The translations under genes and the position numbers were made by a program. DNA of 64,000 nucleotides from Terribacillus aidingensis (GTDB lineage Bacteria; Bacillota; Bacilli; Bacillales; Amphibacillaceae), in NCBI RefSeq assembly GCF_900215625.1, contig NZ_OBEK01000002.1, forward strand, positions 604,676-668,675, given 5' to 3'. The notes under the pieces are model-generated. The model saw nothing but the letters and a program-made list of their open reading frames with translations. It was not told where the DNA came from and did no database searches. Within the stretch, counting starts at the first letter, position 1. The number at the start of each line of letters is the position of its first letter. Of the stretch, positions 36,105-45,272 are shown piece after piece.

Positions 36105-37115
36105 TTATCCCTCCTCTCTGACGAGTACCACACTGTGCGCAATGGCTGGAATGGATTCTTTCTGACGAATTACGGTCGGACTCATTAAAGCTCCGGTTGC
36201 AGTAATTAAAATCCGCTTGTACGTCCCTTTTTTCATCTCATCCAATAAGTGTCCATATGTCACAATAGCGGAACATGCAGTCCCGCTTCCGCCAGCCAGC
36301 ATGCCTTGATCACTTGTGTAAAGCAAATTGCCGCAGTCTTTGTGAACGGCATCAATGTCGATACCATCACTGCGCAGCATATCTTTAAGTATCGGAGAAC
36401 CTACACTCGACAAATCGCCAGTTACGATTAAGTCATAATCTGCTGGTGTCCGGCCGAAATCGCTCAAATGTCTCTTTATCGTATCGTGAGCAGCTGGCAC
36501 CATTGCACTGCCAAGATCAAACGCATTGGTAGCGCCGAAGTCAACAACTTTACCGATGGTCGCCCCTTCAATACGTATTTTGCTTTTTTCCCGGCTCACT
36601 AGCGCACAGCCTGCTCCAGTTGCCGTGCTCGTCGCTGTCTCAGGCTTTTGATTGCCATATTCTGTCGGGAATCGGAATTGCCGTTCTGCTGTTGCGTTAT
36701 GACTGGAGACAGCAGTCAGAATACGGTTTGCGGCTCCTGCATCGACGAGCTGTGAAGCAATTGCCAAGGTTTCCATGCTGGTCGAACATGCGCCAAACAT
36801 ACCAAGATAAGACATATCCATGTCACGAGCCGTATAGTTAGCACTAACATTTTGATTCAGTAAATCTCCTGCAATGAACATATCGATATGTTGCGGTTTT
36901 AAGCCTGCTTTATCTAATGTCACTTGGATGGAATCCTGCAACAGTTTACGTTCTGCCATTTCCCAGTTGTCTTCGCCGCAATAGAGATTTTCATAAGATT
37001 TGTCAAAGGAGCTGCCAAGCGGTCCATTTCCTTCCTTAGGTCCAACACTTGTACCTGTTTCCTCAATATAAACAGCATTGTTCAGCGTCCAGGATTGTCT
37101 TCCCAATTTTGCCAT
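36105..37115 (-). CDS. spoVAD: Stage V sporulation protein AD (dipicolinate-binding)
   Basis: 336 residues with a thiolase-like fold; binds dipicolinic acid. Clear family blocks: [78 protein letters not shown] 37115 is nine bases after GGAGG that lies at the spoVAC stop, so the earlier ATG at 37130 is unlikely. Confidence 0.96.
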   Translation of the reverse strand: MAKLGRQSWTLNNAVYIEETGTSVGPKEGNGPLGSSFDKSYENLYCGEDNWEMAERKLLQDSIQVTLDKAGLKPQHIDMFIAGDLLNQNVSANYTARDMDMSYLGMFGACSTSMETLAIASQLVDAGAANRILTAVSSHNATAERQFRFPTEYGNQKPETATSTATGAGCALVSREKSKIRIEGATIGKVVDFGATNAFDLGSAMVPAAHDTIKRHLSDFGRTPADYDLIVTGDLSSVGSPILKDMLRSDGIDIDAVHKDCGNLLYTSDQGMLAGGSGTACSAIVTYGHLLDEMKKGTYKRILITATGALMSPTVIRQKESIPAIAHSVVLVREEG

Positions 37116-37119
37116 TTTC

Positions 37120-37581
37120 TCATCCTCCAATCAGCTGATTAAATACATAGCGGATAATACCGACGATATATGCTGAAGTAACTCCGAATACGATAACGCT
37201 GCCAGCCAATTTGAACATATTTCCTCCAATACCCAATACATAGCCTTCTGATTTAAATTCTAAGGCAGCACTTGTAATGGAATTGGCAAATCCCGTAACC
37301 GGTACAGCAGTACCAGCACCAGCAAACTGAGCAATACGGTCATAAACACCGATCCCTGTCAATAAAGCGGATAGTAGGATAAGCGTCGTAACGGTCGGCG
37401 TCCCAGCTTCTTGCTGCGTCATATCGAATACTTGCATATAAAATCTTGTCAGCAGTTCGCCGATAAGACAAATGAAGCCGCCGACAAAGAATGCTTTTAA
37501 GCAATTGCGGAATAACGGGACCTTCGGATAATACGATTTTGCTGTTTTATTGTAATTTTCTTTCTTGAATTTGGAATCCAT
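37120..37581 (-). CDS. spoVAC: Stage V sporulation protein AC
   Basis: 153-residue membrane subunit, mechanosensitive in B. subtilis, that releases dipicolinate during germination. Segments CLKAFFVGGFICLIGELLT and FAGAGTAVPVTGFANSITS resemble SpoVAEB, its paralogue. GAGGTGA site before ATG. Confidence 0.95.
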   Translation of the reverse strand: MDSKFKKENYNKTAKSYYPKVPLFRNCLKAFFVGGFICLIGELLTRFYMQVFDMTQQEAGTPTVTTLILLSALLTGIGVYDRIAQFAGAGTAVPVTGFANSITSAALEFKSEGYVLGIGGNMFKLAGSVIVFGVTSAYIVGIIRYVFNQLIGG

Positions 37582-37597
37582 ACTGTCACCTCTTAAA

Positions 37598-38014
37598 TTA
37601 ATAGGAAAATAAAAGCCATTGAAATAACGATCCTGTAATCTTGCCTAACACGATGGCCATGAAGAACCAAATCAGACTTCCATCCAAGCCGATTCTTCTA
37701 GTCAAAATAGGGAATACATTAAGCACCTCTGTTAGTGCCGCAGCCAGCATTCCGACAAAAATGCCGTGTAATAACCCCCAAAAGCTGATTAGCAAGAGCG
37801 GCGCATGGAAGTGGAAATAGTGAAAGGAAAGAATGGTACCAGCGAAAGCGCCCGCCGTAACCCCAGCTTCATACGTAATAATAAACCGATGCGTTTTGCT
37901 CAGCTGTATCAATCTGGGGATGATACCGAGAACAGTTAGAAACGCTACAAAACCCGCACCAGTTGCAAGCCCGGCACTGAGCCCGATGATTGTTTCAGCT
38001 ATGGCGATCCACAT
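37598..38014 (-). CDS. spoVAB: Stage V sporulation protein AB
   Basis: 138 residues, four to five membrane helices, with GLATGAGFVAFLTVLGIIPRL and FVGMLAAALTEVLNVFPIL as in B. subtilis SpoVAB (141). Start at ATG 38014, seven bases after GGAG and 20 bases inside the spoVAA end. Spore inner-membrane component of the SpoVA complex. Confidence 0.93.
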   Translation of the reverse strand: MWIAIAETIIGLSAGLATGAGFVAFLTVLGIIPRLIQLSKTHRFIITYEAGVTAGAFAGTILSFHYFHFHAPLLLISFWGLLHGIFVGMLAAALTEVLNVFPILTRRIGLDGSLIWFFMAIVLGKITGSLFQWLLFSY

Positions 38015-38618
38015 TTTGTTTCTCCAAACTGTTTTCGTGATATGCCACGTAAACATCCATTTCACGCTGGTATTTGTGCATTTCCACTTCGAGCGGACTT
38101 GGCTCCTCATTCAGTCTTTTCTTGAACACATGATTGAAAAAGAGGATCATCCCCACACCAATGCCAATGCTGTAAGGAATTTGCATCCATAGCGGATGGA
38201 TAAGTTTCTCTCCAGTAAGCAAAAAATGAATCTTCTGCTGAACGGGCTCCATTGCAACGTCAAAATGAAAATTCATGATTGTCATAGCAGAACCGATAAA
38301 AAGAAGCAGCCATATGAGAATAACGAGCGGCCACACCGTTCTTTTCTTGGAACGCTGCACACGCACAATCGTCTGTTCTGATCCAATCAGCTGCAATTCA
38401 TGCTCTGGAAAAATCCGCATAAGCTGCTGAAATACAAGAAAGGAGTCGAGCACTACAATATTGCTGTCCTTTTCCGTTATCCGGTAAATGACCGTATCCA
38501 GCATGCGTTCTTTTTGGTCACCGGCATTGGCAATATGGGCAATATCCTTTAATTTGATTACTGCTTCTGGAGCAGCGGTTATTTTCCGGATAAACCGGAT
38601 GTATACGATTGCTGGCAT
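37995..38618 (-). CDS. spoVAA: Stage V sporulation protein AA
   Basis: 207 residues (B. subtilis 206). N-terminal soluble domain (MPAIVYIRFIRKITAAPEAV) and two C-terminal membrane segments. First gene of the spoVAA-AB-AC-AD-AEB-AEA-AF operon. ATG 38618 with GGGAGG nine bases upstream; a long open frame above it to 38822 is not coding. A near-perfect sigma-G promoter lies 37-66 bases upstream. Confidence 0.93.
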   Translation of the reverse strand: MPAIVYIRFIRKITAAPEAVIKLKDIAHIANAGDQKERMLDTVIYRITEKDSNIVVLDSFLVFQQLMRIFPEHELQLIGSEQTIVRVQRSKKRTVWPLVILIWLLLFIGSAMTIMNFHFDVAMEPVQQKIHFLLTGEKLIHPLWMQIPYSIGIGVGMILFFNHVFKKRLNEEPSPLEVEMHKYQREMDVYVAYHENSLEKQNVDRHS

Positions 38619-38654
38619 AAAAGCACCTCCCCTATGAAGAAGGGTTTCTGTACT

Positions 38655-38684
38655 TAGTATGGTATAAGCACTTAGGAAACATGC
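38655..38684 (-). promoter_or_regulatory. Sigma-G promoter of the spoVA operon
   Basis: On the minus strand GCATGT (from 38684) and CATACTA (38655-38661) are spaced as in forespore sigma-G promoters (consensus gnATg and CATnnTA, 18 bases between GCATG and CATACTA). Predicted start about 30 bases before spoVAA. Confidence 0.7.
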
Positions 38685-38702
38685 TGGTAATTGCAGGCAA
38701 TA

Positions 38703-38737
38703 AAAAAAGCTTCTGCACAATCTGTGCAGGAGCTTTT
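38703..38737 (-). terminator. Intrinsic terminator upstream of spoVA promoter
   Basis: AAAAAGCTTCTGCACA pairs with TGTGCAGGAGCTTTTT around an ATC loop (one mismatch). Strong on either strand; on the minus strand it would stop transcription coming from sigF. Confidence 0.75.
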
Positions 38738-38988
38738 TAAGGCTGGAAGAAAAGTATTTATCTACATATGAGAAACATCCACTAGAACAGGCTGATACAG
38801 ACTCCTCATAAACAAAAAGCAATTTTCTTCTTAGTTGTCTTGCTTTTCAACGACTACTGAACGAATCAAAGTCTTCGCTGTCGTGATTTCCTGAGGGGAT
38901 GCTTCGAGTCGCAGAAAAAGTGTTCTGCCAAAAACAGGCTGTGGAAGGGACTACTCGAAGAAAGTTTCATTTATTGTTCTTGTCCTAC
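38738..38988 (-). other. Structured gap between sigF and spoVA operon
   Basis: About 250 bases without a confident gene. It holds nested inverted repeats at 38902-38960 (CTTCGAGT with ACTCGAAG; GCAGAA with TTCTGC), a terminator-like stem AAAAGCAA (38815-38822) with TTGCTTTT (38840-38847) followed on the minus strand by TGTTT, and a 39-codon open frame (38831-38950, minus) without a usual start. See findings. Confidence 0.5.
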
Positions 38989-39744
38989 TCACTTTTCCAG
39001 CTGCTCCTTGATGGCAGCCAATAGTTTTTTTTCCAAACGGGAGACCTGGACTTGTGAAATCCCAAGCCGTTCCGATACTTCTGATTGGGTTTGGTCCTTA
39101 TAGAAACGCAAATAGACAATCAGTCTTTCCCGCTCGCCAAGCGATTGGATCGCTTCTTGAAGAGCAAGCTTATCGAACCAGTTATTGTCTTGTTCTGCAA
39201 TCTGGTCTAACAAAGTAATTGGGTCGCCATCATTTTCAAACACTGTCTCATGTATGGAGTGCGGCAGTTTAGCAGCCTCTTCCGCATGGACGATTTCTTC
39301 TGGGGAAAGCTCAAGTTCTGTAGCAATCTCCTGGATGGTTGGCGCCCGATTGAGTGTCTTCGTCATTTCTTCTTTTTTCTTGCGTACTTTATTAGCGGTC
39401 TCTTTTAAAGACCGGCTCACTTTTAAGCTGCCGTCATCTCGGATAAACCGCTGAATCTCGCCAATAATCATCGGTACAGCATAGGTAGAGAATCGGACGT
39501 CATAAGCCAAGTCGAATTTATCAATCGATTTGATCAGCCCGATACAGCCGATCTGAAATAAATCATCCGGCTCGTAACCGCGGTTAATGAACCGCTGAAC
39601 GACGGACCAGACGAGTCTTACATTTCGTTCGACAAGGATATCACGTGCTTCTTTATCACCATTCTGACTTAACTGGATGTATGTTTTTACTTGCTTATCG
39701 GTCAATTGTTCCTTTGCCTTCTGCTGTTTCAAATATACATCCAT
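38989..39744 (-). CDS. sigF: Forespore RNA polymerase sigma-F factor
   Basis: First forespore-specific sigma factor. 251 residues; region 2 GYEPDDLFQIGCIGLIKSIDKFD and FSTYAVPMIIGEIQRFIRDDG, region 4 QTQSEVSERLGISQVQVSRLEKKL. Start set at ATG 39744 (MDVYLKQQ) after GGTGGGGAAG; a GTG at 39753, directly after the spoIIAB stop, is the alternative. Controlled by SpoIIAB and SpoIIAA from the same operon. Confidence 0.97.
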   Translation of the reverse strand: MDVYLKQQKAKEQLTDKQVKTYIQLSQNGDKEARDILVERNVRLVWSVVQRFINRGYEPDDLFQIGCIGLIKSIDKFDLAYDVRFSTYAVPMIIGEIQRFIRDDGSLKVSRSLKETANKVRKKKEEMTKTLNRAPTIQEIATELELSPEEIVHAEEAAKLPHSIHETVFENDGDPITLLDQIAEQDNNWFDKLALQEAIQSLGERERLIVYLRFYKDQTQSEVSERLGISQVQVSRLEKKLLAAIKEQLEK

Positions 39745-39753
39745 CTTCCCCAC

Positions 39754-40197
39754 CTACTGACTCATGGCTTTGCTTCGATTGAACTGCTTATTCATCGTGA
39801 CTGTTGTGCCTTCGCCTTCTGCCGAAAACACATACACATTGTCCATGAAGTTTTCCATGATCGTGAAGCCCATTCCAGAACGCTCTAAGTCCGGCTTTGA
39901 TGTATACAAAGGCTCCATTGCCTGTTCCACATCTGAAATACCTACTCCTTCATCCCGAATAATCAATTCCACGTCTCCGTCTTCCAATGTACAGATAATT
40001 GTAATCATCTGATCAGGGTCCGAATTATACCCATGTATAATCGCATTTGTAACAGCCTCGGAGACGACTGTTTTGATCTCTGTAAGCTCATCCATTGTCG
40101 GATCAAGCTGTGAGACAAAGGAAGCGACAGTTACACGAGCGAAAGCTTCGTTCCTGCTTTGGCTAGAGAAAGAAAACCGCATCATATTTGTATTCAC
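39754..40197 (-). CDS. spoIIAB: Anti-sigma-F factor and kinase SpoIIAB
   Basis: Binds and inhibits sigma-F and phosphorylates SpoIIAA. 147 residues with the GHKL ATPase N box [11 protein letters not shown] (N51), DEGVGI and [18 protein letters not shown] start at 40197 overlaps the spoIIAA stop (GTGA), so production of the two partners is coupled; an ATG four codons in is possible. Confidence 0.97.
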   Translation of the reverse strand: MNTNMMRFSFSSQSRNEAFARVTVASFVSQLDPTMDELTEIKTVVSEAVTNAIIHGYNSDPDQMITIICTLEDGDVELIIRDEGVGISDVEQAMEPLYTSKPDLERSGMGFTIMENFMDNVYVFSAEGEGTTVTMNKQFNRSKAMSQ

Positions 40198-40550
40198 GAT
40201 AGCACCACCCCAAATGTTTCCAGCGCAAAGCGCTCATTTTCTTCAAATCTGATAATCTTGAACAAACCAGACAGCTGGAAGAGCCTGTCCACAGCCGGTG
40301 TTAGACTGCAGACCACCATTTCTCTTCCTTCTGCTTTCAGTTCTTTATACCTGCCAAGGATGACACCAAGACCGGAGCTGTCCATAAACGAGAGAAATTC
40401 CAAATTCAATACCATATGCTTAATACCTGGCTGCTGCAGAGCAAGCTGCCAGCTTTCTTTTAATTCTCTCGCCGTGTGATGATCGAGCTCCCCGCTGAGA
40501 CGGGCTAGCAAGATGTTTTCCTTCAATTCGTATTCTACTGTCAACCCCAT
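40194..40550 (-). CDS. spoIIAA: Anti-anti-sigma factor SpoIIAA
   Basis: 118-residue STAS-domain protein that releases sigma-F when unphosphorylated. Phosphorylation site is Ser58 in FMDSSGLGV, the same numbering as B. subtilis. AAGGAGG site before ATG. First gene of spoIIAA-spoIIAB-sigF. Confidence 0.97.
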   Translation of the reverse strand: MGLTVEYELKENILLARLSGELDHHTARELKESWQLALQQPGIKHMVLNLEFLSFMDSSGLGVILGRYKELKAEGREMVVCSLTPAVDRLFQLSGLFKIIRFEENERFALETFGVVLS

Positions 40551-40580
40551 AAATCTCTCCTCCTTTATCCTGCTTATACA

Positions 40581-40610
40581 TTTCTGCAGAAAAAGGCGAA
40601 AACCTTTTGG
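40581..40610 (-). promoter_or_regulatory. Sigma-H-type promoter of the spoIIA operon
   Basis: On the minus strand AAAAGGTTTT, 13 bases, then a GCAGAAATG-type element, similar to sigma-H promoters (AGGA-type -35, GAAT-type -10). spoIIA is a classical sigma-H and Spo0A target. The -10 is imperfect and I did not find a clean Spo0A box. Confidence 0.42.
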
Positions 40611-40649
40611 ATGACAAAAATAGAAAAAACTTTAGTCAATCTGCTATAA

Positions 40650-41810
40650 TCAGCGGAATTTCACCATATCATCAAAACTGCGCTTCATTAACAGCCAATA
40701 ACTAGCTGTCGGAACATCCTCTTTCATCACAAGCGGTGTAGAAGAGATTAGCTTGTCTCCACTACGCACTTCGAGGATACCTACTTGTTCTCCTGTTTTA
40801 AGCGGAAGCGATATGTCATTTTTATAGATAATCTTTGTTTCTAATTCACCCAGCTCTTCGCCTTTCTTTTGCAGCAATGATACAGGTTCCTCCGTCATAA
40901 TCGGAACATCTTGTCGCGCTGCCTTCAGCTTATCCAGCTTCGCAACAACTTGGTTCTCTTTGTAAAGCTGTTTGACCGCATATTGATTGAATCCGTAATC
41001 CAGCATGCGTGATACTTCGTTATTACGCTGTTTCGGCGTTTCGGCACCCATAACAACGGCGATTACTCGCATTCCATCTTTCTTAGCAGTTGCTGTCAAA
41101 CAATATTTCGCTTCTTTAGTAAAACCAGTTTTCAGACCATCTACACCCGGATAAAATTTCACGAGCTTGTTTGTGTTTACAAGCCAAAATGGGTCTTCTG
41201 AATCCTGTCTCAGATAATCTTCGTAGATACCAGTGAATTCTGTAATTTCTTCGTGACCAAGCAGTGCTCTGGCCATCATTGCCATATCTTTGGCTGTTGA
41301 ATAGTGATCAGTTGCTGGAAGCCCCGTTGCATTTTGAAACTTCGTATGCGATAGCCCAAGCTCTCTTGCTTTTTCATTCATTTTTTTCACAAATGCATCT
41401 TCTGTGCCTGCAATCTTCTCTGCCATTGCCACACTTGCATCATTTCCGGAAGCAACCGCTATTCCTTTAAGCAGGTCTTTAACAGTCATCTCTTCTCCAG
41501 CTTCGAGGAAAATCTGCGATCCGCCCATACTTGCTGCGTATTCGCTTGCTCTAACTTTGTCTTCATAGTGCAGCTTTCCAGCTTCGATTTCTTCCATGAT
41601 CAAAAGCATCGTCATAATTTTTGTCATACTAGCAGGCGGCAGTTCTTTTTCCATATTTTCACCTGACAGCACTTGACCTGTGTCACGCTCAATCAAAATG
41701 GATGATCTGACCGTTTCTTCTTTTTCCTTTTCAGCAAAAACGTGCGGTGGTACCGCTGCAATACTGATAACAAAAGCTAGCAGCATACTGACTAGACTCA
41801 TTTTTTTCAT
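40650..41810 (-). CDS. dacF: Forespore D-alanyl-D-alanine carboxypeptidase DacF
   Basis: 386 residues, signal peptide cut near residue 26 (VFA|EKE), penicillin-binding motifs SMTK 61-64, SGN 121-123 and KTG 227-229, plus the C-terminal beta domain. Together with DacB it sets cortex cross-linking. Immediately upstream of spoIIAA; in B. subtilis dacF is transcribed by sigma-F and reads into spoIIA. A sigma-F-like promoter lies upstream. Confidence 0.93.
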   Translation of the reverse strand: MKKMSLVSMLLAFVISIAAVPPHVFAEKEKEETVRSSILIERDTGQVLSGENMEKELPPASMTKIMTMLLIMEEIEAGKLHYEDKVRASEYAASMGGSQIFLEAGEEMTVKDLLKGIAVASGNDASVAMAEKIAGTEDAFVKKMNEKARELGLSHTKFQNATGLPATDHYSTAKDMAMMARALLGHEEITEFTGIYEDYLRQDSEDPFWLVNTNKLVKFYPGVDGLKTGFTKEAKYCLTATAKKDGMRVIAVVMGAETPKQRNNEVSRMLDYGFNQYAVKQLYKENQVVAKLDKLKAARQDVPIMTEEPVSLLQKKGEELGELETKIIYKNDISLPLKTGEQVGILEVRSGDKLISSTPLVMKEDVPTASYWLLMKRSFDDMVKFR

Positions 41811-41840
41811 ATCGGGTTCCTCCGTTTACGGTAATACAGT

Positions 41841-41869
41841 TAGAATCTCCCAAACGAATTGATTTATGA
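41841..41869 (-). promoter_or_regulatory. Sigma-F-type promoter of dacF
   Basis: TCATA (41865-41869) and GGAGATTCTA (41841-41850) on the minus strand, 14 bases apart, resemble the sigma-F pattern GywTA and GgnrAnAnTw. Fits the known forespore expression of dacF. Confidence 0.45.
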
Positions 41870-41884
41870 GTTGTTTTTGCATAC

Positions 41885-41915
41885 AAAAAAAGCAGCCCTT
41901 TACAGGACTGCTTTT
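41885..41915 (-). terminator. Intrinsic terminator after pdp
   Basis: AAAAGCAGCC pairs with GGACTGCTTTT (one bulged A), with a T run on the minus strand. Ends the deoB-pupG-pdp unit. Confidence 0.82.
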
Positions 41916-41918
41916 GCA

Positions 41919-43220
41919 TTAAGAAATTACGTCGTAAATCAACGTCATTTTCTCTATATGTTCTTCGTTAATCGTATACGACTCTAACACTTTGTTGCGA
42001 GAATCTGCTGCTTCTGCATCACGCGCATGTAAAACGGCTATTGTCTCGCCTTCTTGTACGGCATCGCCTTGCTTTTTCATCAATGTAATGCCAACAGCAT
42101 GATCAATGTCGTCATCTTTAGTCGCACGTCCTGCTCCAAGATACATTGCGGCTGTACCAATTCCTTCCGCGTCGATGCTGTGGACAAATCCAGCAGCCGG
42201 CGCTTTCACTTCAATATGATAATCTGCTTGCGGGAAGAGCTCTGGATTATCGACAAGTGCTGTGTCTCCGCCTTGTGCACCGATGAATGTCCGGAAAGCT
42301 GCAAGCGCAGTACCATCATCTAAGCATGCTTCTAAATGAGCACGTGCTTCCTCGTATGTAGCAAACTTACCAGCAAGCAGCGCCATATGTGTCGCAAGCT
42401 CCACGGAAATCTCACGCAAATCGGTGATCTTTTCTCCGCTTAGCACTTGAATTGCTTCTTTGACTTCATTACTGTTGCCAATTTCAAATCCGAGCGGCTG
42501 GTTCATGTCGGTAATAACGGCAACTGTTTGACGGCCTAAGTTATTGCCGATTTTGACCATTGTTTCTGCTAATTGGCGGGACTCATCAAGTGATTTCATG
42601 AAAGCCCCAGAACCAGTTTTAACATCTAAAACAATTGCTTCTGCACCAGAAGCCAGTTTTTTACTCATAATCGAGCTTGCAATTAGCGGGATTGTATTAA
42701 CAGTTCCCGTAACGTCGCGCAATGCGTATAGCTTCTTGTCAGCAGGTGCCAAGTTGCCTGTCTGCCCAGCAACAGCTAATTTGTTTTCATTAACTAAGCC
42801 CATGAACTGCTCACGGCTCAAGTCGATGGAAAAGCCTTTAAACGACTCCAGCTTATCTAAAGTTCCGCCAGTATGTCCCAGACCGCGCCCTGACATTTTT
42901 GCAACCGGAATACCAATAGATGCGACAAGCGGTCCTGTAATCAACGTAATCTTATCTCCTACGCCGCCTGTGCTGTGTTTATCGACCTTTTTACCTGCGA
43001 TGCTGCTCAAGTCAAAAGTCTCGCCAGAATTGGCCATTTCTTCTGTAAGCCAAGCTGTTTCTTCTTCTGTCATCCCATTAAAATACACAGTCATTAAAAA
43101 GGCAGAAGCCTGATAGTCTGGGATATCTCCGCGCGTGTAGCCTTGGACAAAGAAGCTAACTTCTTCTTTCGAAAGTTTGCCGCCATCGCGTTTTTTTGTA
43201 ATTAAATCAACCATTCTCAT
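41919..43220 (-). CDS. pdp: Pyrimidine-nucleoside phosphorylase
   Basis: Splits uridine, thymidine and deoxyuridine into base and (deoxy)ribose-1-phosphate. 433 residues; signature KVDKHSTGGVGDKITL near 80 and SGRGLGHTGGTLDKLES. Last gene of a nucleoside-salvage operon with pupG and deoB, 15 bases downstream of pupG. Confidence 0.96.
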   Translation of the reverse strand: MRMVDLITKKRDGGKLSKEEVSFFVQGYTRGDIPDYQASAFLMTVYFNGMTEEETAWLTEEMANSGETFDLSSIAGKKVDKHSTGGVGDKITLITGPLVASIGIPVAKMSGRGLGHTGGTLDKLESFKGFSIDLSREQFMGLVNENKLAVAGQTGNLAPADKKLYALRDVTGTVNTIPLIASSIMSKKLASGAEAIVLDVKTGSGAFMKSLDESRQLAETMVKIGNNLGRQTVAVITDMNQPLGFEIGNSNEVKEAIQVLSGEKITDLREISVELATHMALLAGKFATYEEARAHLEACLDDGTALAAFRTFIGAQGGDTALVDNPELFPQADYHIEVKAPAAGFVHSIDAEGIGTAAMYLGAGRATKDDDIDHAVGITLMKKQGDAVQEGETIAVLHARDAEAADSRNKVLESYTINEEHIEKMTLIYDVIS

Positions 43221-43235
43221 ACTCGATCACCTGCT

Positions 43236-44060
43236 TTATTTATTTGGAAGCTGTTTGACGATTTGTTTTACGAATCGCAGGAAGTCTTCACGAACCTGGC
43301 CTGTTGTTTCCATTACTTCATCATGTGTCAGCGGCTGATCCAGAATGCCTGCTGCCATATTAGAAATACAGGAAATGCCAAGAACGTCCATTTTAGCATG
43401 ACTGGCAACGATCACTTCCGGAACTGTCGACATACCGACTGCGTCTCCGCCCCACGTGCGGAGCATCCGTACTTCGGCACCTGTCTCATAAGAAGGACCT
43501 GTATTGCCCACATAAACGCCTTCTTGCACTTCCAGATTAATTTCTTCAGCAACTGCACGGGCGTGCTTTAGAAGTTCTTTGCTGTAAGCAGCAGACATAT
43601 CCGGGAATCGTGCACCGAGTTCTTCGTCGTTCTGTCCAATCAAGGGATTTGTTCCCATATTGTTAATATGGTCCGTAATTAACATCAAGTTGCCTGGCTC
43701 GAAGCTCTCATTGATACCGCCAGCTGCGTTCGTCACTATCAGCGTTTCTACACCTAGCGCTTTCATCACGCGAATTGGCAGCGTGACCAATTCCATCGGA
43801 TAACCTTCATAGAAATGGAAGCGACCTTGCATCGCAATTACATGCTGGCCTTCCAGTTTACCAATTACGAGCTGTCCCTTATGTCCGCTTACGGTAGAAA
43901 CCGGGAATCCAGGTATCTCACCATAAGGAACGACAGTTGTATCGGTAATTTCATCAGCAAGAACACCTAACCCAGATCCAAGAACGAGACCTACTTCCGG
44001 TGCAGCAGTTAATTTATTTTTTATATAATCGGCTGCTTGTTTAATCGCTTCTGTCTGCAT
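43236..44060 (-). CDS. pupG: Purine-nucleoside phosphorylase
   Basis: Trimeric-type enzyme for guanosine and inosine nucleosides. 274 residues with LVLGSGLGVLADEI, the phosphate-binding segments and the base-site block GVYVGNTGPSYETGAEVRM. Two bases separate it from the deoB stop, so the pair is tightly linked. Confidence 0.96.
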   Translation of the reverse strand: MQTEAIKQAADYIKNKLTAAPEVGLVLGSGLGVLADEITDTTVVPYGEIPGFPVSTVSGHKGQLVIGKLEGQHVIAMQGRFHFYEGYPMELVTLPIRVMKALGVETLIVTNAAGGINESFEPGNLMLITDHINNMGTNPLIGQNDEELGARFPDMSAAYSKELLKHARAVAEEINLEVQEGVYVGNTGPSYETGAEVRMLRTWGGDAVGMSTVPEVIVASHAKMDVLGISCISNMAAGILDQPLTHDEVMETTGQVREDFLRFVKQIVKQLPNK

Positions 44061-44062
44061 GT

Positions 44063-45247
44063 TTATTTCCCCTTTTTCAACGCTTGTAAAAAGCTTGTTC
44101 CGTGTTCTGGCATGTCAATGTTAAAGTTTTCTGCGATTGTCGCCGCAATATCCGCGAACGTATTTCGAAGCGGAAGTTCTTCCCCTTGTGCTGCCCCCGT
44201 ATGGTAAGCAATCAAAGGCACGTACTCTCTTGTATGGTCTGTGCCGTGATGAACCGGGTCATTTCCGTGATCAGCAGTAATCAGCAGCAAATCATCTTCT
44301 TTCAGCTTGTTTAGTACTTCCGGCAAGCGTTTGTCGAAATCTTCCAGTGCTTTTCCGTAGCCCTCTGGATCGCGGCGATGACCGTATTTCGCATCAAAGT
44401 CAACTAAGTTGAGGAAGCTGATGCCAGTAAAGTCTTCGTCCATGCTTTCCACTAGCTTTGTCATACCGTCGTCATTATCCTTTGTACGGACAGACTTTGT
44501 CACGCCTTCTCCATCATAAATATCAGAGATTTTTCCTAAAGCAATCACATCATAGTTTGCATCTTGCAAACTGTTCATCGTCGTTCTGCCAAAAGGCTTC
44601 AGCGCATAATCATGGCGGTTCGATGTCCGCTCAAATGCACCCGGCTTCCCAACGAATGGACGTGCGATGATGCGGCCAAGCATATAAGGATCATCAAGTG
44701 TAAGCTCCCGGGCAATTTCGCAAATACGATACAGTTCATTCAGCGGAATAATATCCTCGTGCGCTGCAATCTGCAGTACAGAATCAGCAGATGTATAAAC
44801 AATCATATCGCCAGTTTCCATATGCTGCTCGCCAAGTTCGTCCAGAATTTCTGTTCCAGAAGCTGGCTTGTTGCCAATAATGCCGCGGCCGGTACGTTCT
44901 TTCAATTCATTTAATAAAGCATCCGGAAATCCATCCGGGAATGTACGAAATGGCTGGTCGATGCGAAGACCCATGATTTCCCAGTGTCCTGTCATGGTAT
45001 CTTTACCATTTGATGCTTCCTGCATTTTTGTATAATACGCTTTTGGCTGGTCGGCAGCTTTAATGCCTTCTACTTCTCTAATATTGCCAAGACCTAGAGC
45101 TGCCATATTCGGCATTTGCAGCCCGTTCATATGAGAAGCAATATGACCGAGTGTATCTGCTCCTTTATCACCGAAAGCTTCTGCATCCGGCGCTTCTCCA
45201 ATCCCGACAGAATCCATTACGATAAGAAATGCGCGTTTAAAATCCAA
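44063..45247 (-). CDS. deoB: Phosphopentomutase
   Basis: Converts (deoxy)ribose-1-phosphate to the 5-phosphate (drm in B. subtilis). 394 residues of the alkaline-phosphatase superfamily with metal sites [21 protein letters not shown] near the N-terminus and [24 protein letters not shown] near the end. The start is TTG at 45247, eight bases after AGGAGG; there is no ATG in the right place. Confidence 0.96.
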   Translation of the reverse strand: MDFKRAFLIVMDSVGIGEAPDAEAFGDKGADTLGHIASHMNGLQMPNMAALGLGNIREVEGIKAADQPKAYYTKMQEASNGKDTMTGHWEIMGLRIDQPFRTFPDGFPDALLNELKERTGRGIIGNKPASGTEILDELGEQHMETGDMIVYTSADSVLQIAAHEDIIPLNELYRICEIARELTLDDPYMLGRIIARPFVGKPGAFERTSNRHDYALKPFGRTTMNSLQDANYDVIALGKISDIYDGEGVTKSVRTKDNDDGMTKLVESMDEDFTGISFLNLVDFDAKYGHRRDPEGYGKALEDFDKRLPEVLNKLKEDDLLLITADHGNDPVHHGTDHTREYVPLIAYHTGAAQGEELPLRNTFADIAATIAENFNIDMPEHGTSFLQALKKGK

Positions 45248-45272
45248 TGTTATTGCCTCCTGTATGTATAGC

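Noticed and set aside
38770-38817. Fifteen-codon frame MRSLYQPVLVDVSHM on the minus strand
   Set aside because: No ribosome site, very short, and lies between two terminator-like stems; chance is a sufficient explanation.
38619-38822. Sixty-eight extra N-terminal residues for SpoVAA
   Set aside because: They overlap the sigma-G promoter and a terminator, do not match SpoVAA, and a good ribosome site precedes ATG 38618.
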